DNA of 64,000 bases from Symsagittifera roscoffensis (GCF_963678635.1 NC_087064.1:5740411-5804410); one strand, 5' to 3'; counted from the stretch's first letter, positions 50,701 through 60,136 are shown. A program made the numbers and translations. Notes: generated from the sequence alone by a model not told the origin.

Positions 50701-53700
50701 GACCGGCAAGAAGCCTTTCAGCTATCTGGCTCCCACAGACTCGGGACTGTTTTGGTTTTCGATAACAGCCGGAGGTGAAGACAAGGAACTGATAACTGAG
50801 TTTGTCCACCCATTTGGGATCCACTGTGGAACTACTTGTGTCGACAATGTGATGCCTGGTTCCAGTGTTAGAGTTTGGTGCACGATTAAGCATCATCTTC
50901 TGGTTGCTTCTGAACATTTCGAAGTAGAACCAGAAAGCCAACCTTTTCATTTGAGGTTCTGGAAAAGCGAGTACCACTCCGACATTCCAGATTACAACCG
51001 GTTGAATCCATGTGAATACAAGAATCAAGTTGAAACTCCTTTGGTGTACTCGCCTATTCTAGGAGATTTGTTAACGTTTTCCATTTTTCTCCGAACTGCG
51101 AACGTTTCCTTTATTCTCTACAGTGCGCAAGAATGGAACGTTGGAACATATTATTTGGAAGTTTCGACTGCCAATAAATCGTTGTGTTACTATTTTGGAC
51201 CTTCCAAAATTGGCACCGACTGCACCGGTAGAATTATTCCGGTTACTTTCGATGACGTAAACAGCTGTTCGCGAGATAGTAACGATCAATTTAAGTTGTT
51301 CAGAATAACGCTGAACCAAAATGTCGGCAGAGTCTATTTACCCGAAGAAAGTTACTCTAACAATTCACGCGCGCTTTACCTGGGAGACGGCGCGCCGTAC
51401 CTCGACAACAACGACTACCGCTACTTCTACAAAATAGTGATGCACGCTAGTGATGCTAGGCCTGAAGAAGTTTGCGCATCTGAAGGCGGGGAATATGTTG
51501 TGAATGGATTTGACCCCGTTATAAACAGTATTATTGATGATGATGACGGAAAAGCTGTAGCCTATCAGAATTTTGACCTGAACTTATTCTGGCTGGCTCT
51601 AACATGCAACGCGTATTTACATTACACAGCTAATCCCCAACCTTCAGACCCGAAATCGATCTTTTTCACTGTTCGAAAAAAGGAAATTGTGTATGAAAGC
51701 AAAACTGTTCAGTTCTTTAGCGGTCAATTTTTTAAAGACCCAGATACCGATGATGGACCCAAAGGTGCTCTGTGTAAATTCAGACGGGGTGTTTTGTGGA
51801 ACCTCTACCAAGCGCCAACGGAGTGTATGTATCGACCTTTGGACCTCAAAATTGGGATGAAACAAACAATATATCCTGTGATTCATGGCGAGATTGGAGT
51901 GGACATCGAATGTCAGGCGTTACCGCATGGTTCTTACATCAACCAATCATACAGTGATGTAATGCCTCTTAGTTTTGTAGAATATAGCATCCCGTATCCT
52001 GAAGAAAGAGATGTGAACGCATTCCGTTGTATTCAAAAAACGTCTGGAGGCTTAAGATACCAGCCAGTTAGCTGGTTCGATTTCACTTTCAACAGTTTGC
52101 CAGTTGAATTGATAACGGATGCTGAAATTGAGCCTCTGGATTATTGGTGTTGGGACGGCAATGTTACTATGAAACAACCATGCTACGGTCGGAATGTAGC
52201 ATTACGTGCGTGTCTTGAAGCAAACCCGTTCGGATCCTGCAACTGGGTTCGACTGCATGCCTTCGATAGTGACTCACCGCTGGTTCAGGGGGAAAAGGGC
52301 ATCACTTGGTATGATGAACTAGACGAAAACCCACAATGTACAACTACACGACGTTGTTTCTACATCAACTTCAGTCCTCTGGATGCCTTTAAACATAATG
52401 GCATGTATTACTTAAATTGTTCTGACGGATTAGAAGGAACGGTAGCCGAAACAACCTTGCGCCGACAGACCAGATTTTTCAAGATCACGGGTCATCAGTC
52501 AGGTCCAGTGGGGGACTACTCATTTGATTATGCGGTCATTTGCGGGGAAGAAAGAGGTCAAGTTGTAGGTCGAATTCCCATGTATGGTTCGAACATAGTC
52601 GCAACTGTTTCTTGTACAGGATCGGGTAATGAAAATATTATCGCTGAAACTATCCCATATGACACTGGAGTTTCATTGGTCCAGTTCGAACTCCCGAACG
52701 CCGACAAAGATGTAGAATGCATAATGACGAGTACAAACAGTTTTGCCCCCGAGAACCCTTTCGTGCTTGCAGACTCGGTTAAAAACCACCAAATTTGGTC
52801 ACGTTTGGAGATAGTTGAAACAGATCGCAACGCGGATACTGTTTCGATCTGCTGCGAAGCATGCGCTCTGAATGTAAACCCACGGAACGTTGAGTTGGTT
52901 TGCTACAAGTTAAGTGACAATCTTATGATTCTTTATAACCACAACACCACTTACGAATACGATGATACGAAATATGTAGCGAAACGTTGCGTTGAAGTTC
53001 CCCGGGAGTTCGGCGACGCTAAATGTAGATGTAAGCTCTTCAACAGCGTGCGAAGCACTTTTACTATTTACAAAAATGGCGACGTAGAAATGGTCACAGA
53101 CACACCTGACGCGTTTGAAGTGATGGCACAACCTGCGAATATTTCGGACTCGTACGTTACTCTAAAACCTGATCAAGACTCTGATATTCCTGCTACGACA
53201 ACAAGAGATCCAAACTTGAACAACAACGAACCAGTTTTGTCGCCAGACGATAGATTTATAAATATTTATTTGAACAACATCCTAGGGGTATCATTGTACG
53301 GCGAAGCTATTGAAGACGGAATGTTGAAAGCCACTTTTCTTGGCATAAACAGACTAATCGGCGACGAACTGACGGAAGAAAGAGCAGTTGAAATCTTGGC
53401 GATGTTCAAACAAATCCCCAACGTTGCGTAAGTCGAAAACATCAAGCTTGTTGTTCTCGGGTGTTTTTTCGTACAAAATGAGACCTCAAATAAATGTAAA
53501 ACAGGGTTGAGTGATGTATGAATTTACAGCCATCTGAGCCCTGATCTCGATGAAAAAAAAAACAAATTTATGAAGTATAAGTGTCGTGAAAAACGGGTCA
53601 AATTTTTTGGTCGGATTTTCTGACTTGTTTTGTGAGCCTTCTTTTAATTTCAGAATTTAGTAATTTTTTTTGAAAAGAGAAAAATATGAGATCGTTTTTA

Positions 53701-56700
53701 TAGCCTCATCTCAACTCTCGAAAACCCGACAACCAACGACCTCAAAGATTTGACGACGAGTGTTGGCGACATATCTCTCGACTTCTTCGAGACAGTTGTG
53801 TCTCGCTGCGATGCTCTAAAAAGCAACGAGTTTGCAATGTTAGATCAAATCAACGCCTTCGAAAACTACATTCATTGGCTGATGAAATGGAGCTTGGAAG
53901 GATTCGATATCTTCATGGAGACCCAATACACGACTCTGAAGGCCATTCATTTGGACTCTGTTCAAGCTTCCACAAATACTCCTGAACAGTTTAAAATAAA
54001 ACACGTGGATTTGCATGGTGTTACGAGACATACTATTCAAGGTATTTCAAAATTGTAGACCATAAAAAATTTTTTCTGTTATTTCCGAACCCACCTGTGT
54101 TTTTCATCAGTGAAATATTTCGTTCACGTTATAGAACTGCTAAAATTTGACCAAGTTAAGTAGTTTGGCATTTTTAATACACTGACTGATTGCAAAAAAA
54201 CGTGGCTTCACATACAACCTTTTGAAACCAAAGTTTGCACGGTACAATTGATGTTTTCATCTCGTCTAAAGGTGGGGACGGCAGATAAACGCAGAAATTT
54301 TATCTACAATTGAAGAACAATTCGAAGCCCTTATCATAAATTGTTAACAACAAACAGTTTTTATACGGCTTGCTGTTTTTTGATAAGAAGGTAGCAGCTG
54401 TTGTACTATCAATTGCTCCAACTATGACCTGTTTTCTGATTAATCCGAGAATTAAGTGTGACACCATATTAAAACGCTTTAATTAGGCCGTGTTGTGGCA
54501 TCCAAAAAAAATCAAAAAATTGTCTCAGCTTCGAGAAAAATTGGTCTGAATATTATCGGTTTTCATACTATATAAGACGGAAATTGTTGGGAGGCTTAAC
54601 TCCCCTTTTGATTCTTAAACATTTTTTAAATTATAAAATTTCAGTTATTATAACCATGGAGTGGTAAAAAAATCCTCAAGAAAAATTTAAAAAAGTTACT
54701 TTCTATGCCCTTAATTTGGTATAAAAACAGTCAGCAAAAGCATATAATTTTGCTTTATATTGCTTCGAAAAACAATCAAAATTTTGAAAAGGACCATAAA
54801 TTGGAATTTGCCAATTTTGTTTATACCCGGAAAGTACGGATGAAAACTTGGAAAAGTGTTAGAATATAAAAGTGTTCATCAGACGAAAATTGAAAATTTC
54901 TTTACTTGCTTTTTGTGTCGGATTTCACAACGAAAGTAAGGGAATATTTGTGCTCGGGGTGAGTTTTTTCTTCAAACAAATTTCGACTTTTTTACTAGCC
55001 ATTTTTGACGGGCTTTTTTTGAATCATTCGAAAGGTATTGATGCCCTGCGTGTCTGTACAAAACAGTCCAATGCAAAACAGTCCGAAAAATCATAGCAAA
55101 GTGCAAAAAATAGTCCCATACAAAACATTCCCAAAATTAGTCCAAAAAACAGTCCAAAAAAACAGTCTCATTGATCGAAATTATAATTGTTCCAGAGCTG
55201 ATAAATAAATTTATTCCAATTAATCCGGACAACAATAGGTTGTACAGCAGAGAAATTAGAACAACCTAGATAACAGCAGCGGCCACTCATAAAAAGCAAT
55301 AATATGTGAAACATTAAAGTTAACGCAATTAAAAAAACGCGAAAAGTGGCAGGTTGTTCAAGTTGTTTCTTTTGCGAACACTTGGCAACACTCAATAGAA
55401 ACGAAATTCACTTACTATCGATGGAAATCATACTTACAAACAAAGTTTCTGAGTTACTGATTTTTGAAGGGTGTGCTTATTTCAAACACCGAACCCTGGC
55501 AGACAACTCCCTTTCCTGGCATTGCGCAAAAACTAGTTGCAATGGCCGTGTGCGTACAAAAGAGGACTCCGTTCAGATCGTTAAAGATCACTCTCACTTC
55601 CCCAATCCAGCTGACATCGAAAAACGTAAGTTCAGAAAAACAATTGAAGATGTGATGTGAATGTGATGTGAATAGAGAAACAGCTGTTCATTTACCTAGT
55701 TGTTCTGCTAATCAGTAAGCTGTAAATAGAGTTCGACGCGAAAAAAGACCAAAGATGGCAGAGTCAACTTCGCTGACTGGCTTTGAACTACCACTGGCTT
55801 TACAGAAAACTCACAATGGAGAGCAGTTCCTTCTTCGCGGTTCTCGTCCACAAGATGAAAATGGGGTTATTGTGTTCGCCACGTTACCTGGGTAAGACCT
55901 GCTTTCCTAATCGGATGGTTGGTTCTGTGATGGAACGTTTTCGACTGCTCCCAATGTTTACTATCAAGTTTATACAATACACGCTTCTGTTGAAGGATGC
56001 CTTATTCCTACTGTTTACGCTCTGCTACCAAACAAAAAGGATCAAAATTTTTTGTTGCCTTCTCAGTATTCTAAATGTTGATACCCAAAATGGGTCACAA
56101 TTGATTTTGAAGTAGCTGTGCAAAACTCAATAATAGCTACCCATCAGAGTGCTCAAAAGCAGTTTTGTTTTTTCCATATGATTCAAAGCGTCTGGCGACA
56201 TGTTCAGTCGTCAGGCAAAATTCACAATTACAACAATGATTTTAATTTTTGCGAACTTATTAGAATGCTTTTCGCAACAGAATTTCTTCCCGTAGAGGAC
56301 GACCTCACTGCTTTCGAGCTTCTGCAAGGTTTGGCATCTGAAAAAATTCAACCGATTTCCAATTAATTTGAGGACTCATTTATTGGTTGACTGACTTCTC
56401 AAGGACGACAGAAGCCCAGATTTGGTATGGAGCAATGGAGTTGCCATTAAAGAGAGAAAAATGAGCTTCCCCGCACCAACAACGCTGTAGAAGGTTGGAG
56501 CAGCAACTTCGTGAAACTGGTCAACAGTAAGCATCCTTAATTTCACAAATTGATCGAGAAGTTCCAGGACGAGCAACAAAATGCGGAAATACAGTGAGAA
56601 AAAATGTGCCCAGGGCAAAAAATAGCCAGACCCAAAAAAGCTAAATACCAAACTCTCGACAAAAACGTAATCACTAAGATTAGGTCATATCAACCCAACT

Positions 56701-59700
56701 ATACCATTGGGTTTTTGAAAGGAGGTAGTTATAATTTTAAATTCTAAACAGAAGTTTCTGTTGTTTTCAATTTTCACATATATTCCACCTTGCCAAGCAT
56801 TAAAACTTTTTCCAAGTTCATCTTTTTTCCTTGATGTTTCAAAATTGAGCTAGAGTCGAATTGAAACCGGCGAAAAATTGAAACATACATGGTGTTGATT
56901 TTTGTGTTCTCCCCGCCCAACCCTCTAAGGTTGACCCTAGATATACCCGTTATCATATTTACCCGAATTTTAACTTTTTTGGGAAAATTGGACAGTTTTT
57001 GCGGGGATTCGATCTTTTGAGTAACGCTTTAACCACTATAACATGAGGCCTTTGATTTTGATTCGAATTATCGTTCCAACATTGACTCTTTGACCTTTAA
57101 TTACGCCCATGTTTGAGTTTTCAAAGCGTAGATCAGATCTGTGGGCGCTAAAAGATCAAGGTCAAGAAATTCAAATGGTTTTGGTCTGTTTTGTATGGAA
57201 CTTGTTTTAGAACTTAATTTTTGATGTTTCGAACTCTTTTGTATGGGACTATTTTGTATATGCACCTTGTCCTGAGCCTAAATTTGAAAAGTCATTTCAC
57301 CTGTGAATATTTTTTTAAAAAAATATTGGGGTTTAAAGATTGTCATTCAATTACCAGGAGAGGATGCCGCTTCATGCTGTGAATGAATCGTAAAATAAAA
57401 TTTTATTCACGCAGTTACTGTTTACATACTATTAATGTCTAACTGTAGCTTAGCTAGGTGAACTTGACCAAATTTATCGGTCAAAAAACGGTGCTTTATG
57501 TTCATTAGTTTTTTGTCTTAGTTTACTTTGTGAAGTTAGTTAAAAGTTGATCTGTGACGTCAAACAGGGTAAATTTTGATTAATTAACTAAACGCTGATT
57601 TCGGCTAATTGGACTTTTTGATTATTTATATTTATTTGCTGAAATGAGTTGAAAGTTGATTGCTGATGTAAAAAAGAGCAGTTTTAGATTAATTAACTCT
57701 AGATCAGATTAACAACCGACCAAACCGATATTAAAAAGGTTTAAAGTGTAGAAAAGTGTAAGTACATAAAAGAGTTCATTAGGCGACAATTGAAAAATTC
57801 TGTATTGCCGTTTTGGTCAATTTGGGACAATTAACGCGATATATATTTCGCGCTATTAACGCGTAAGCGGAGATTTAATCCGTCTTAGAAACCGTTCCAA
57901 ATTGGTTGAAGGAAGCTTATTTGCCATAATTGATTTGTTACTAGGCACTAAATTTATCACTTTGAATTTTGTATGGCGTGTGGGGGGATGATTTTCACTA
58001 AAACTATCAAATTAAAAAAAATTTCATTCTACTTTATTAGATTTTAATTTTCCATGTTATTACTGCTCCCTAGACCTTAAAAGGCAGTCGGAACATTCAG
58101 GGCTTCGCCCTGATACGAGCAGTCTTGTTTCTTATTTGTTGGTCACCAAAAACTCACTTTTGCGACCAAAAAATTAATTGTCTCCGCTGCCTGATTATAG
58201 CTATATCATTCTTGCAGTGTTTCACATAAAAATTAGAAATAAATTAGCAAAAAAACTCTGAACGAAAAAAATCAAAAGAAATGGTACCTTTTTCAAATAT
58301 TTTTTTGTTCGATTCTCGAACATTTTTCTGTTTTTTCTTCAATCAGTTTGGTCGAACAATATGTACGACTTGCAGAGAAACCGGCCGGCTATTCTCATTT
58401 TAGAGGGTTTCATCTACACAGAAAACGTCACTTCTCAAATAGAGGCAGGTTACACAATAGTGATGTTACTACTTAACCGACAGATAACTCAGTCGAAACA
58501 AAGGAAAGCGTCTCTTCCAGTGTCCACTCCGCTGGGAGTCCATAACAGATTCAGAATGAACTCTAAGTTCACGAAGCGAGTGTCCGATTTGTTCGTGGCT
58601 AGTTTGTCCACGCCTAACTTGACAGTTGTTCATTCTATCGGAGCTCAGTTCGCTCTCAATTACCACGAGAGAGTGCCCCTTCATGTTGAGGAAGGCTAGT
58701 AAAATTTTATTCACGCAAGGTTTGTATAATTTTATTCTTTGGCCGAATTGTCTGGACGCGGTTTTTTTACATTTAAATCCAAACTGTTGCTTAGACTGGT
58801 GACCTTGACCAAATTTATCGGTCAAAAAACGGTGCTTTTATGTTCATTAGATTTTTTTAACTTAATTTTACCTTGTGAAGTGAGTTAAAATTTGATATGT
58901 GACGTCAAACAGAGCAAATTTTGATTAATTAACTAAACGCTGATTTCAGACTAATTGGATTTTTTGATAATTTAAAATTAACTTGCTGAAATGAGTTAAA
59001 AGTTGATTACTGACGTCAAAAAGAGCAGTTTTAGATTAATTAACTAACTTTAGATAAGATTAACAACTGACCAAAAAGGATATTACGAACCTCATTTCGA
59101 AGATACCTGAAAGACCTATAGCTTATTGGAGCGTATCTTTCATCACATAAATCAAAGTCGGCTGAAACGTCAAAAATAATTTTAAATGAGTTCCTATTTA
59201 GTGAAATTTTCTCAGTCATAATTAAGTGTTTCCGCTGAAAGAGATCTATAGTTCATTAATAGATGAACGTTATAAACCATCAAAGTTTGAATTCAGCAGC
59301 CAATGATTTGCCTCCAAATGAATCATGAAGGAAATTGTTTTTCAAATTCAAAAAGTGTATACTTGTGATTATAAATAAATGACGAAAGAATTCAAAATTA
59401 TTTGTATTTTTTAACTGTTTCAACTGTTCAAAAATTTTATTGTAATTGCGGTCTAGGGGACTTAAAGTTTGCAATACATCAGTAATTTTTCTAAAGGTGC
59501 CTTAAATGTCAACTAATTTTAGGTGAGAGCGCGCACCGACATAAAGCCCTATTTTTGGTGAAACCTTCCTAACGTCGTTTTTGGCTAATTTTTAAAAATT
59601 CGTCTGCAGTGCAAAAGCGTCAATTTCACTCTAGAATTAAACACTATGCTTGCTGCTCTGATTTCAGAAGAAACTGACGGAATATATTTATTTTCAAAAA

Positions 59701-60136
59701 AATTTCGAAAATTTTCAAAATTTTTGACGACCTTTTTGGGGGGGTGGATTTTCAAAAATTTTTCGAAAAGTTTGACGACCTTTTTCTTATCGATTTTCCG
59801 AGCTCTGCCAAAGCAGTAAAAAGACCCTGTTATGGCCAAAATTTCGGCAAATTTTTGAAAAAACAGTTGATATTTCTAGGATTGTACACTACTCGGACTA
59901 GTTCGCACTGTGCCTTCTTCAACGAGGAAAGCCAGAGATTCAACATGATGAAGGATGAAGAGGCAGTGGTTTATATGGAGGCCACCCGAGCCATCTGCAA
60001 GTCCCCACACACCACCGTCTTCTCAGTTCTCACCCTTGTAGACCAACAAAAGGATGACCCAGTTGTACTGGTGAGAAACATGTATAAGCAGCATGTTCGG
60101 ATCTCTGAAACTATATCCCCTTTTGGCACTAAGTAA
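41573..60136 (+). CDS. large secreted protein of unknown function, 7 exons
   Basis: Exons 41573-41799, 43746-43929, 48333-48836, 49742-53427, 53704-54041, 58347-58448 and 59880-60136 join in frame to 5298 nt, 1765 residues; all junctions are GT-AG and phases agree. A signal peptide (LIITWVLTVAHCA) starts it. Residues about 25-1480 form a long Cys-containing extracellular stretch without an obvious repeat unit or known catalytic motif; about 1480-1620 looks helical (from DRFINIYLNNILGVSL); no transmembrane segment or GPI tail is visible. I do not recognise the family. The layout (long divergent Cys-rich beta-type region, then a helical segment) loosely recalls REJ/GAIN regions of polycystin relatives, a weak guess. 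The last exon choice is uncertain (see 58521-58699). AATAAA follows at 60155. Confidence 0.8.
41902..42095 (+). repeat. family B (B-box-bearing SINE-like) copy
   Basis: TTTGCGAAAGCAAGTGACTAG, AATCAGGAACTAGAATTTTTG, CTTGGCCTTGAGGAAACG, and the best-preserved B box of the family, GGGGTTGAAACCCGGCC (42063-42079). It lies about 100 bp after gene 2 exon 1. Confidence 0.7.
42416..42960 (+). repeat. about 170-bp degenerate tandem repeat, 3 copies
   Basis: Units start TTTTCTCARAAACTACC-like at 42416, 42594 and 42755. Each is followed by CTGAGATTYTRGGTTCAA-like and a GTTATTGC/GTTATGGCC block. A diverged single copy occurs at 15540. Confidence 0.75.
43608..43760 (+). repeat. 77-bp tandem duplication containing a 3' splice site
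   Basis: GGCGTGAGGGGTTCTNGCTC ... TTTTCTAGTTTCGAGGAA occurs at 43608 and again at 43685, nearly identical. The second copy supplies the acceptor and first codons of gene 2 exon 2. The first is a decoy: its AG at 43665-43666 would read into an in-frame TGA at 43689. Confidence 0.93.
43746..43929 (+). CDS. Gene 2 exon 2
   Basis: Acceptor TTTTTTCTAG|TTTCGAGG, donor CAGAG|GTAAGA. Joins as CGLYDFEELPFVWTPLAF and runs to DFVTDFKCGFSE. Phase in 2, out 0. The acceptor region is duplicated just upstream (43608-43684). Confidence 0.85.
44195..44670. repeat. 46-bp minisatellite, about 10 copies, with dimer structure
   Basis: Unit GACCAATTAAATTGCTCGAGG, followed by TNACCGATATTGCCAACTATT and a short T-run. 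GCTCGAGGTTACC and GCTCAAGGTCACC types alternate through much of the array, with TTTTTTG and TTGTTTTTG spacers, so a higher-order dimer of about 92 bp is visible. In gene 2 intron 2. Confidence 0.95.
45165..45750 (+). mobile_element. family D repeat, diverged copy
   Basis: Recognisable blocks in order: GCTCGGGGTGTTTTTT (45255), ATCGTTCCAAATTGGATTTAGG (45548) and GGGGCAGTCGGAATACTCAAGGC with CCCTAACAGAGCAATCTTG (45703-45748). The centre is disturbed by a tandem duplication at 45319-45463. Confidence 0.6.
45319..45463 (+). repeat. 83-bp tandem duplication
   Basis: GGATGTTCGTGGGCACTGCC, AAGTTTGCACA and GACACGAGGCTAGC occur twice, offset by 83 bp. Confidence 0.9.
46502..46690 (+). repeat. family B (B-box-bearing SINE-like) copy
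   Basis: TCGAAAGCAGGTGTCTTGTAATCGG, AGACTTTTTTCCCGTAAAC, CTTGGCCTAGGCAGTCGC, and B box GGGGTTCGAGTTCCGGCC (46659-46676). Confidence 0.7.
46750..47380 (+). repeat. 165-230-bp degenerate tandem repeat
   Basis: CTCAACTGGTGTCTGCTC, CTCCATTTGTGTCTTCTC and CTCAACTTGTGTCAGCTC mark unit starts at about 46901, 47065 and 47293. Each is followed by GATTGYSGG, GCC..ATCACGGRTTTYGCTTG and TTCAACGTAGTTTCAGG-type blocks. An earlier partial unit starts near 46760. Confidence 0.7.
47435..47800. mobile_element. rearranged inverted-repeat element
   Basis: Arm 47460-47583 (AAAAAGGCGGTTGAATTATC ... TGTAGTAGAATTAAAATAC) is repeated inverted at 47688-47797. A second pair, TTTTGGTAGACCTAGTTTTTTCAGC (47435) and its complement (47611-47640), lies in the order A-B-A'-B' rather than A-B-B'-A'. 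It is therefore a foldback element with a displaced or nested arm. Confidence 0.8.
47840..48170 (+). repeat. family C dispersed repeat, copy 1
   Basis: CAACCCCTTGCCGACCCAAAGG, CTAATTTTGAGGGGGGAGCGCGCGCC and GGTCAAAATTTTCCA blocks are shared with 60745-61050. It ends about 160 bp before gene 2 exon 3. Confidence 0.85.
48333..48836 (+). CDS. Gene 2 exon 3
   Basis: Acceptor TTGTTTGTGCAG|AGTCG, donor CTTGAG|GTTTGA (weak), phase 0 at both ends. Encodes SRIIFGSYPDKYEEFNCGC to GYSFTEKLE. GC content is clearly higher than in the flanking introns. Confidence 0.88.
49742..53427 (+). CDS. Gene 2 exon 4 (3.7 kb, bulk of the ectodomain)
   Basis: Acceptor GTTCTGTTTAG|ATTCTAC, donor TTGC|GTAAGT. Starts ILQDPGEPDYFYIQ; the frame is open throughout 1228 codons, with many Cys and N-glycosylation sequons, as in secreted proteins. 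The tail (DRFINIYLNNILGVSL onward) is predicted helical. There is no Met at the exon start, so it is not a single-exon gene. Confidence 0.92.
53704..54041 (+). CDS. Gene 2 exon 5 (helical segment)
   Basis: Acceptor TTTTTATAG|CCTCATC, donor TTCAAG|GTATTT. Joins as NVALISTLENPTTNDLKD and runs through NYIHWLMKWSLEGFDIF to VTRHTIQ. It leaves one base of a Val codon for exon 6. Confidence 0.88.
54915..55047 (+). mobile_element. family D repeat, left part, split by MULE element
   Basis: GTCGGATTTCACAACGAAAGT, GGAATATTTGTGCTCGGGGTGAG and GACTTTTTTACTAGCCATTTTTGACG up to AAAGGTATTGATGCCCTG. The continuation (TTGTCCTGAGCCTAAATTTG) begins at 57270, beyond the MULE. Confidence 0.8.
55048..57272 (+). 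mobile_element. FLYWCH/MULE DNA transposon, decayed, with terminal inverted repeats
   Basis: The left end (55052-55135) carries TACAAAACAGTCC, GTCCGAAAAATCAT and AGTCCCATACAAAAC. The right end (57180-57268), reverse-complemented, carries TACAAAATAGTCCCATACAAAAG and GTTCGAAACATCAAAAATTAAG, so the ends are inverted repeats. Between them lies a transposase pseudogene. It interrupts a family D repeat in gene 2 intron 5; the flanks look like an approximate 9-11 bp target duplication (TTGATGCCCTG against TTGTCCTGAG). It also contains a tRNA-like fragment on the minus strand near 57005-57050. Confidence 0.8.
55346..56720 (+). pseudogene. FLYWCH zinc-finger/MULE transposase pseudogene
   Basis: The first frame (55346-55660) holds a FLYWCH finger: LLIFEGCAYFKHRT, SLSWHCAKTSCNGRV, KDHSHFPNP. 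Further on, in shifting frames, come MULE transposase blocks: WFCDGTFSTAP and YTIHASVEGCLIP (55915-56000), WVTIDFEVAVQNSI (56092-56130), FCFFHMIQSVWRHVQ (56164-56208) and NNAVEGWSSNF (56477-56510). Several stops (55658, 56364) and at least two frameshifts disable it. A FLYWCH finger next to a MULE catalytic domain is common in animal MULEs and in genes domesticated from them; here decay rules out a working host gene. Confidence 0.88.
57273..58128 (+). mobile_element. family D repeat, right part, with an inserted duplicated block
   Basis: TTGTCCTGAGCCTAAATTTG continues the split copy to GGGTTTAAAGATTGTCATT. It is then interrupted by about 430 bp (57352-57790) copied from the end of gene 2, and resumes at GGACAATTAACGCG with the CAGGGCTTCGCCCTG 3' hairpin and GATACGAGCAGTCTTG at 58099-58128. 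Confidence 0.75.
57352..57750 (+). repeat. duplicated block from the end of gene 2's candidate terminal exon
   Basis: GAGAGGATGCCGCTTCATGC followed by AAAATTTTATTCACGCA, ACCAAATTTATCGGTCAAAAAACGG, GACGTCAAACAG, GATTAATTAACTAAACGCTG and AAAGAGCAGTTTTAGATT match 58666-59080 in order (GAGAGTGCCCCTTCATGT ...). The copy includes the last few codons of that exon, degenerate and without the rest of the frame. Confidence 0.88.
58347..58448 (+). CDS. Gene 2 exon 6
   Basis: Acceptor TTTTTTCTTCAATCAG|TTTGG, donor GAGGCAG|GTTACA. 102 nt: VWSNNMYDLQRNRPAIL to SQIEA. The CAG|GT donor is the only choice whose phase fits the exon at 59880, and it also fits the candidate exon at 58521. The frame nevertheless stays open past this donor to a TAG at 58697-58699. 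Confidence 0.75.
58521..58699 (+). CDS. Gene 2 alternative terminal exon (candidate)
   Basis: Acceptor GCGTCTCTTCCAG|TG after a 72-nt candidate intron (58449-58520) that contains a CTTAAC branch-point-like motif. Its first two bases complete the exon 6 codon, giving VSTPLGVHNRFRMNS ... TPNLTVVHSIGAQF and a TAG stop (protein of 1739 residues). The end of this exon pairs roughly with the end of exon 7 (SPHTTVFSVL against TPNLTVVHSI), so the two may be duplicated, alternative last exons. Without the 72-nt removal, read-through gives the same frame plus 24 residues. Confidence 0.5.
58666..59080 (+). repeat. original block matching the 57352 duplicate
   Basis: Overlaps the end and 3' flank of the candidate exon at 58521-58699. 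Similarity to the upstream copy is strongest at CAAATTTATCGGTCAAAAAACGG and TTGATTAATTAACTAAACGC. Confidence 0.88.
59480..59640 (+). repeat. family C dispersed repeat, short copy
   Basis: AACTAATTTTAGGTGAGAGCGCGCACCGA matches the AATTTTGAGGGGGGAGCGCGCGCCGA core of family C; the remainder is diverged. Confidence 0.5.
59880..60136 (+). CDS. Gene 2 exon 7 (terminal exon)
   Basis: Acceptor TTGATATTTCTAG|GATTG, stop TAA at 60134-60136. Encodes LYTTRTSSHCAFFNEESQRF to HVRISETISPFGTK. The 2-nt overhang completes the Gly codon split after exon 6. It is followed within 20 bp by AATAAA. Confidence 0.78.

Noticed and set aside
49949-53431. Single-exon 1160-codon gene
   Set aside because: The frame extends upstream without a start codon to an acceptor at 49741, and ends at a good donor (53428), so it is the middle exon of gene 2.
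55346-56370. Host FLYWCH transcription factor gene
   Set aside because: Followed by MULE transposase blocks with stops and frameshifts, flanked by inverted repeats.
58449-58699. Simple continuation of exon 6 as the gene 2 end
   Set aside because: Possible, but the strong CAG|GT donor fits both downstream exons in phase, and exon 7 has its own poly(A) signal; kept only as an alternative.
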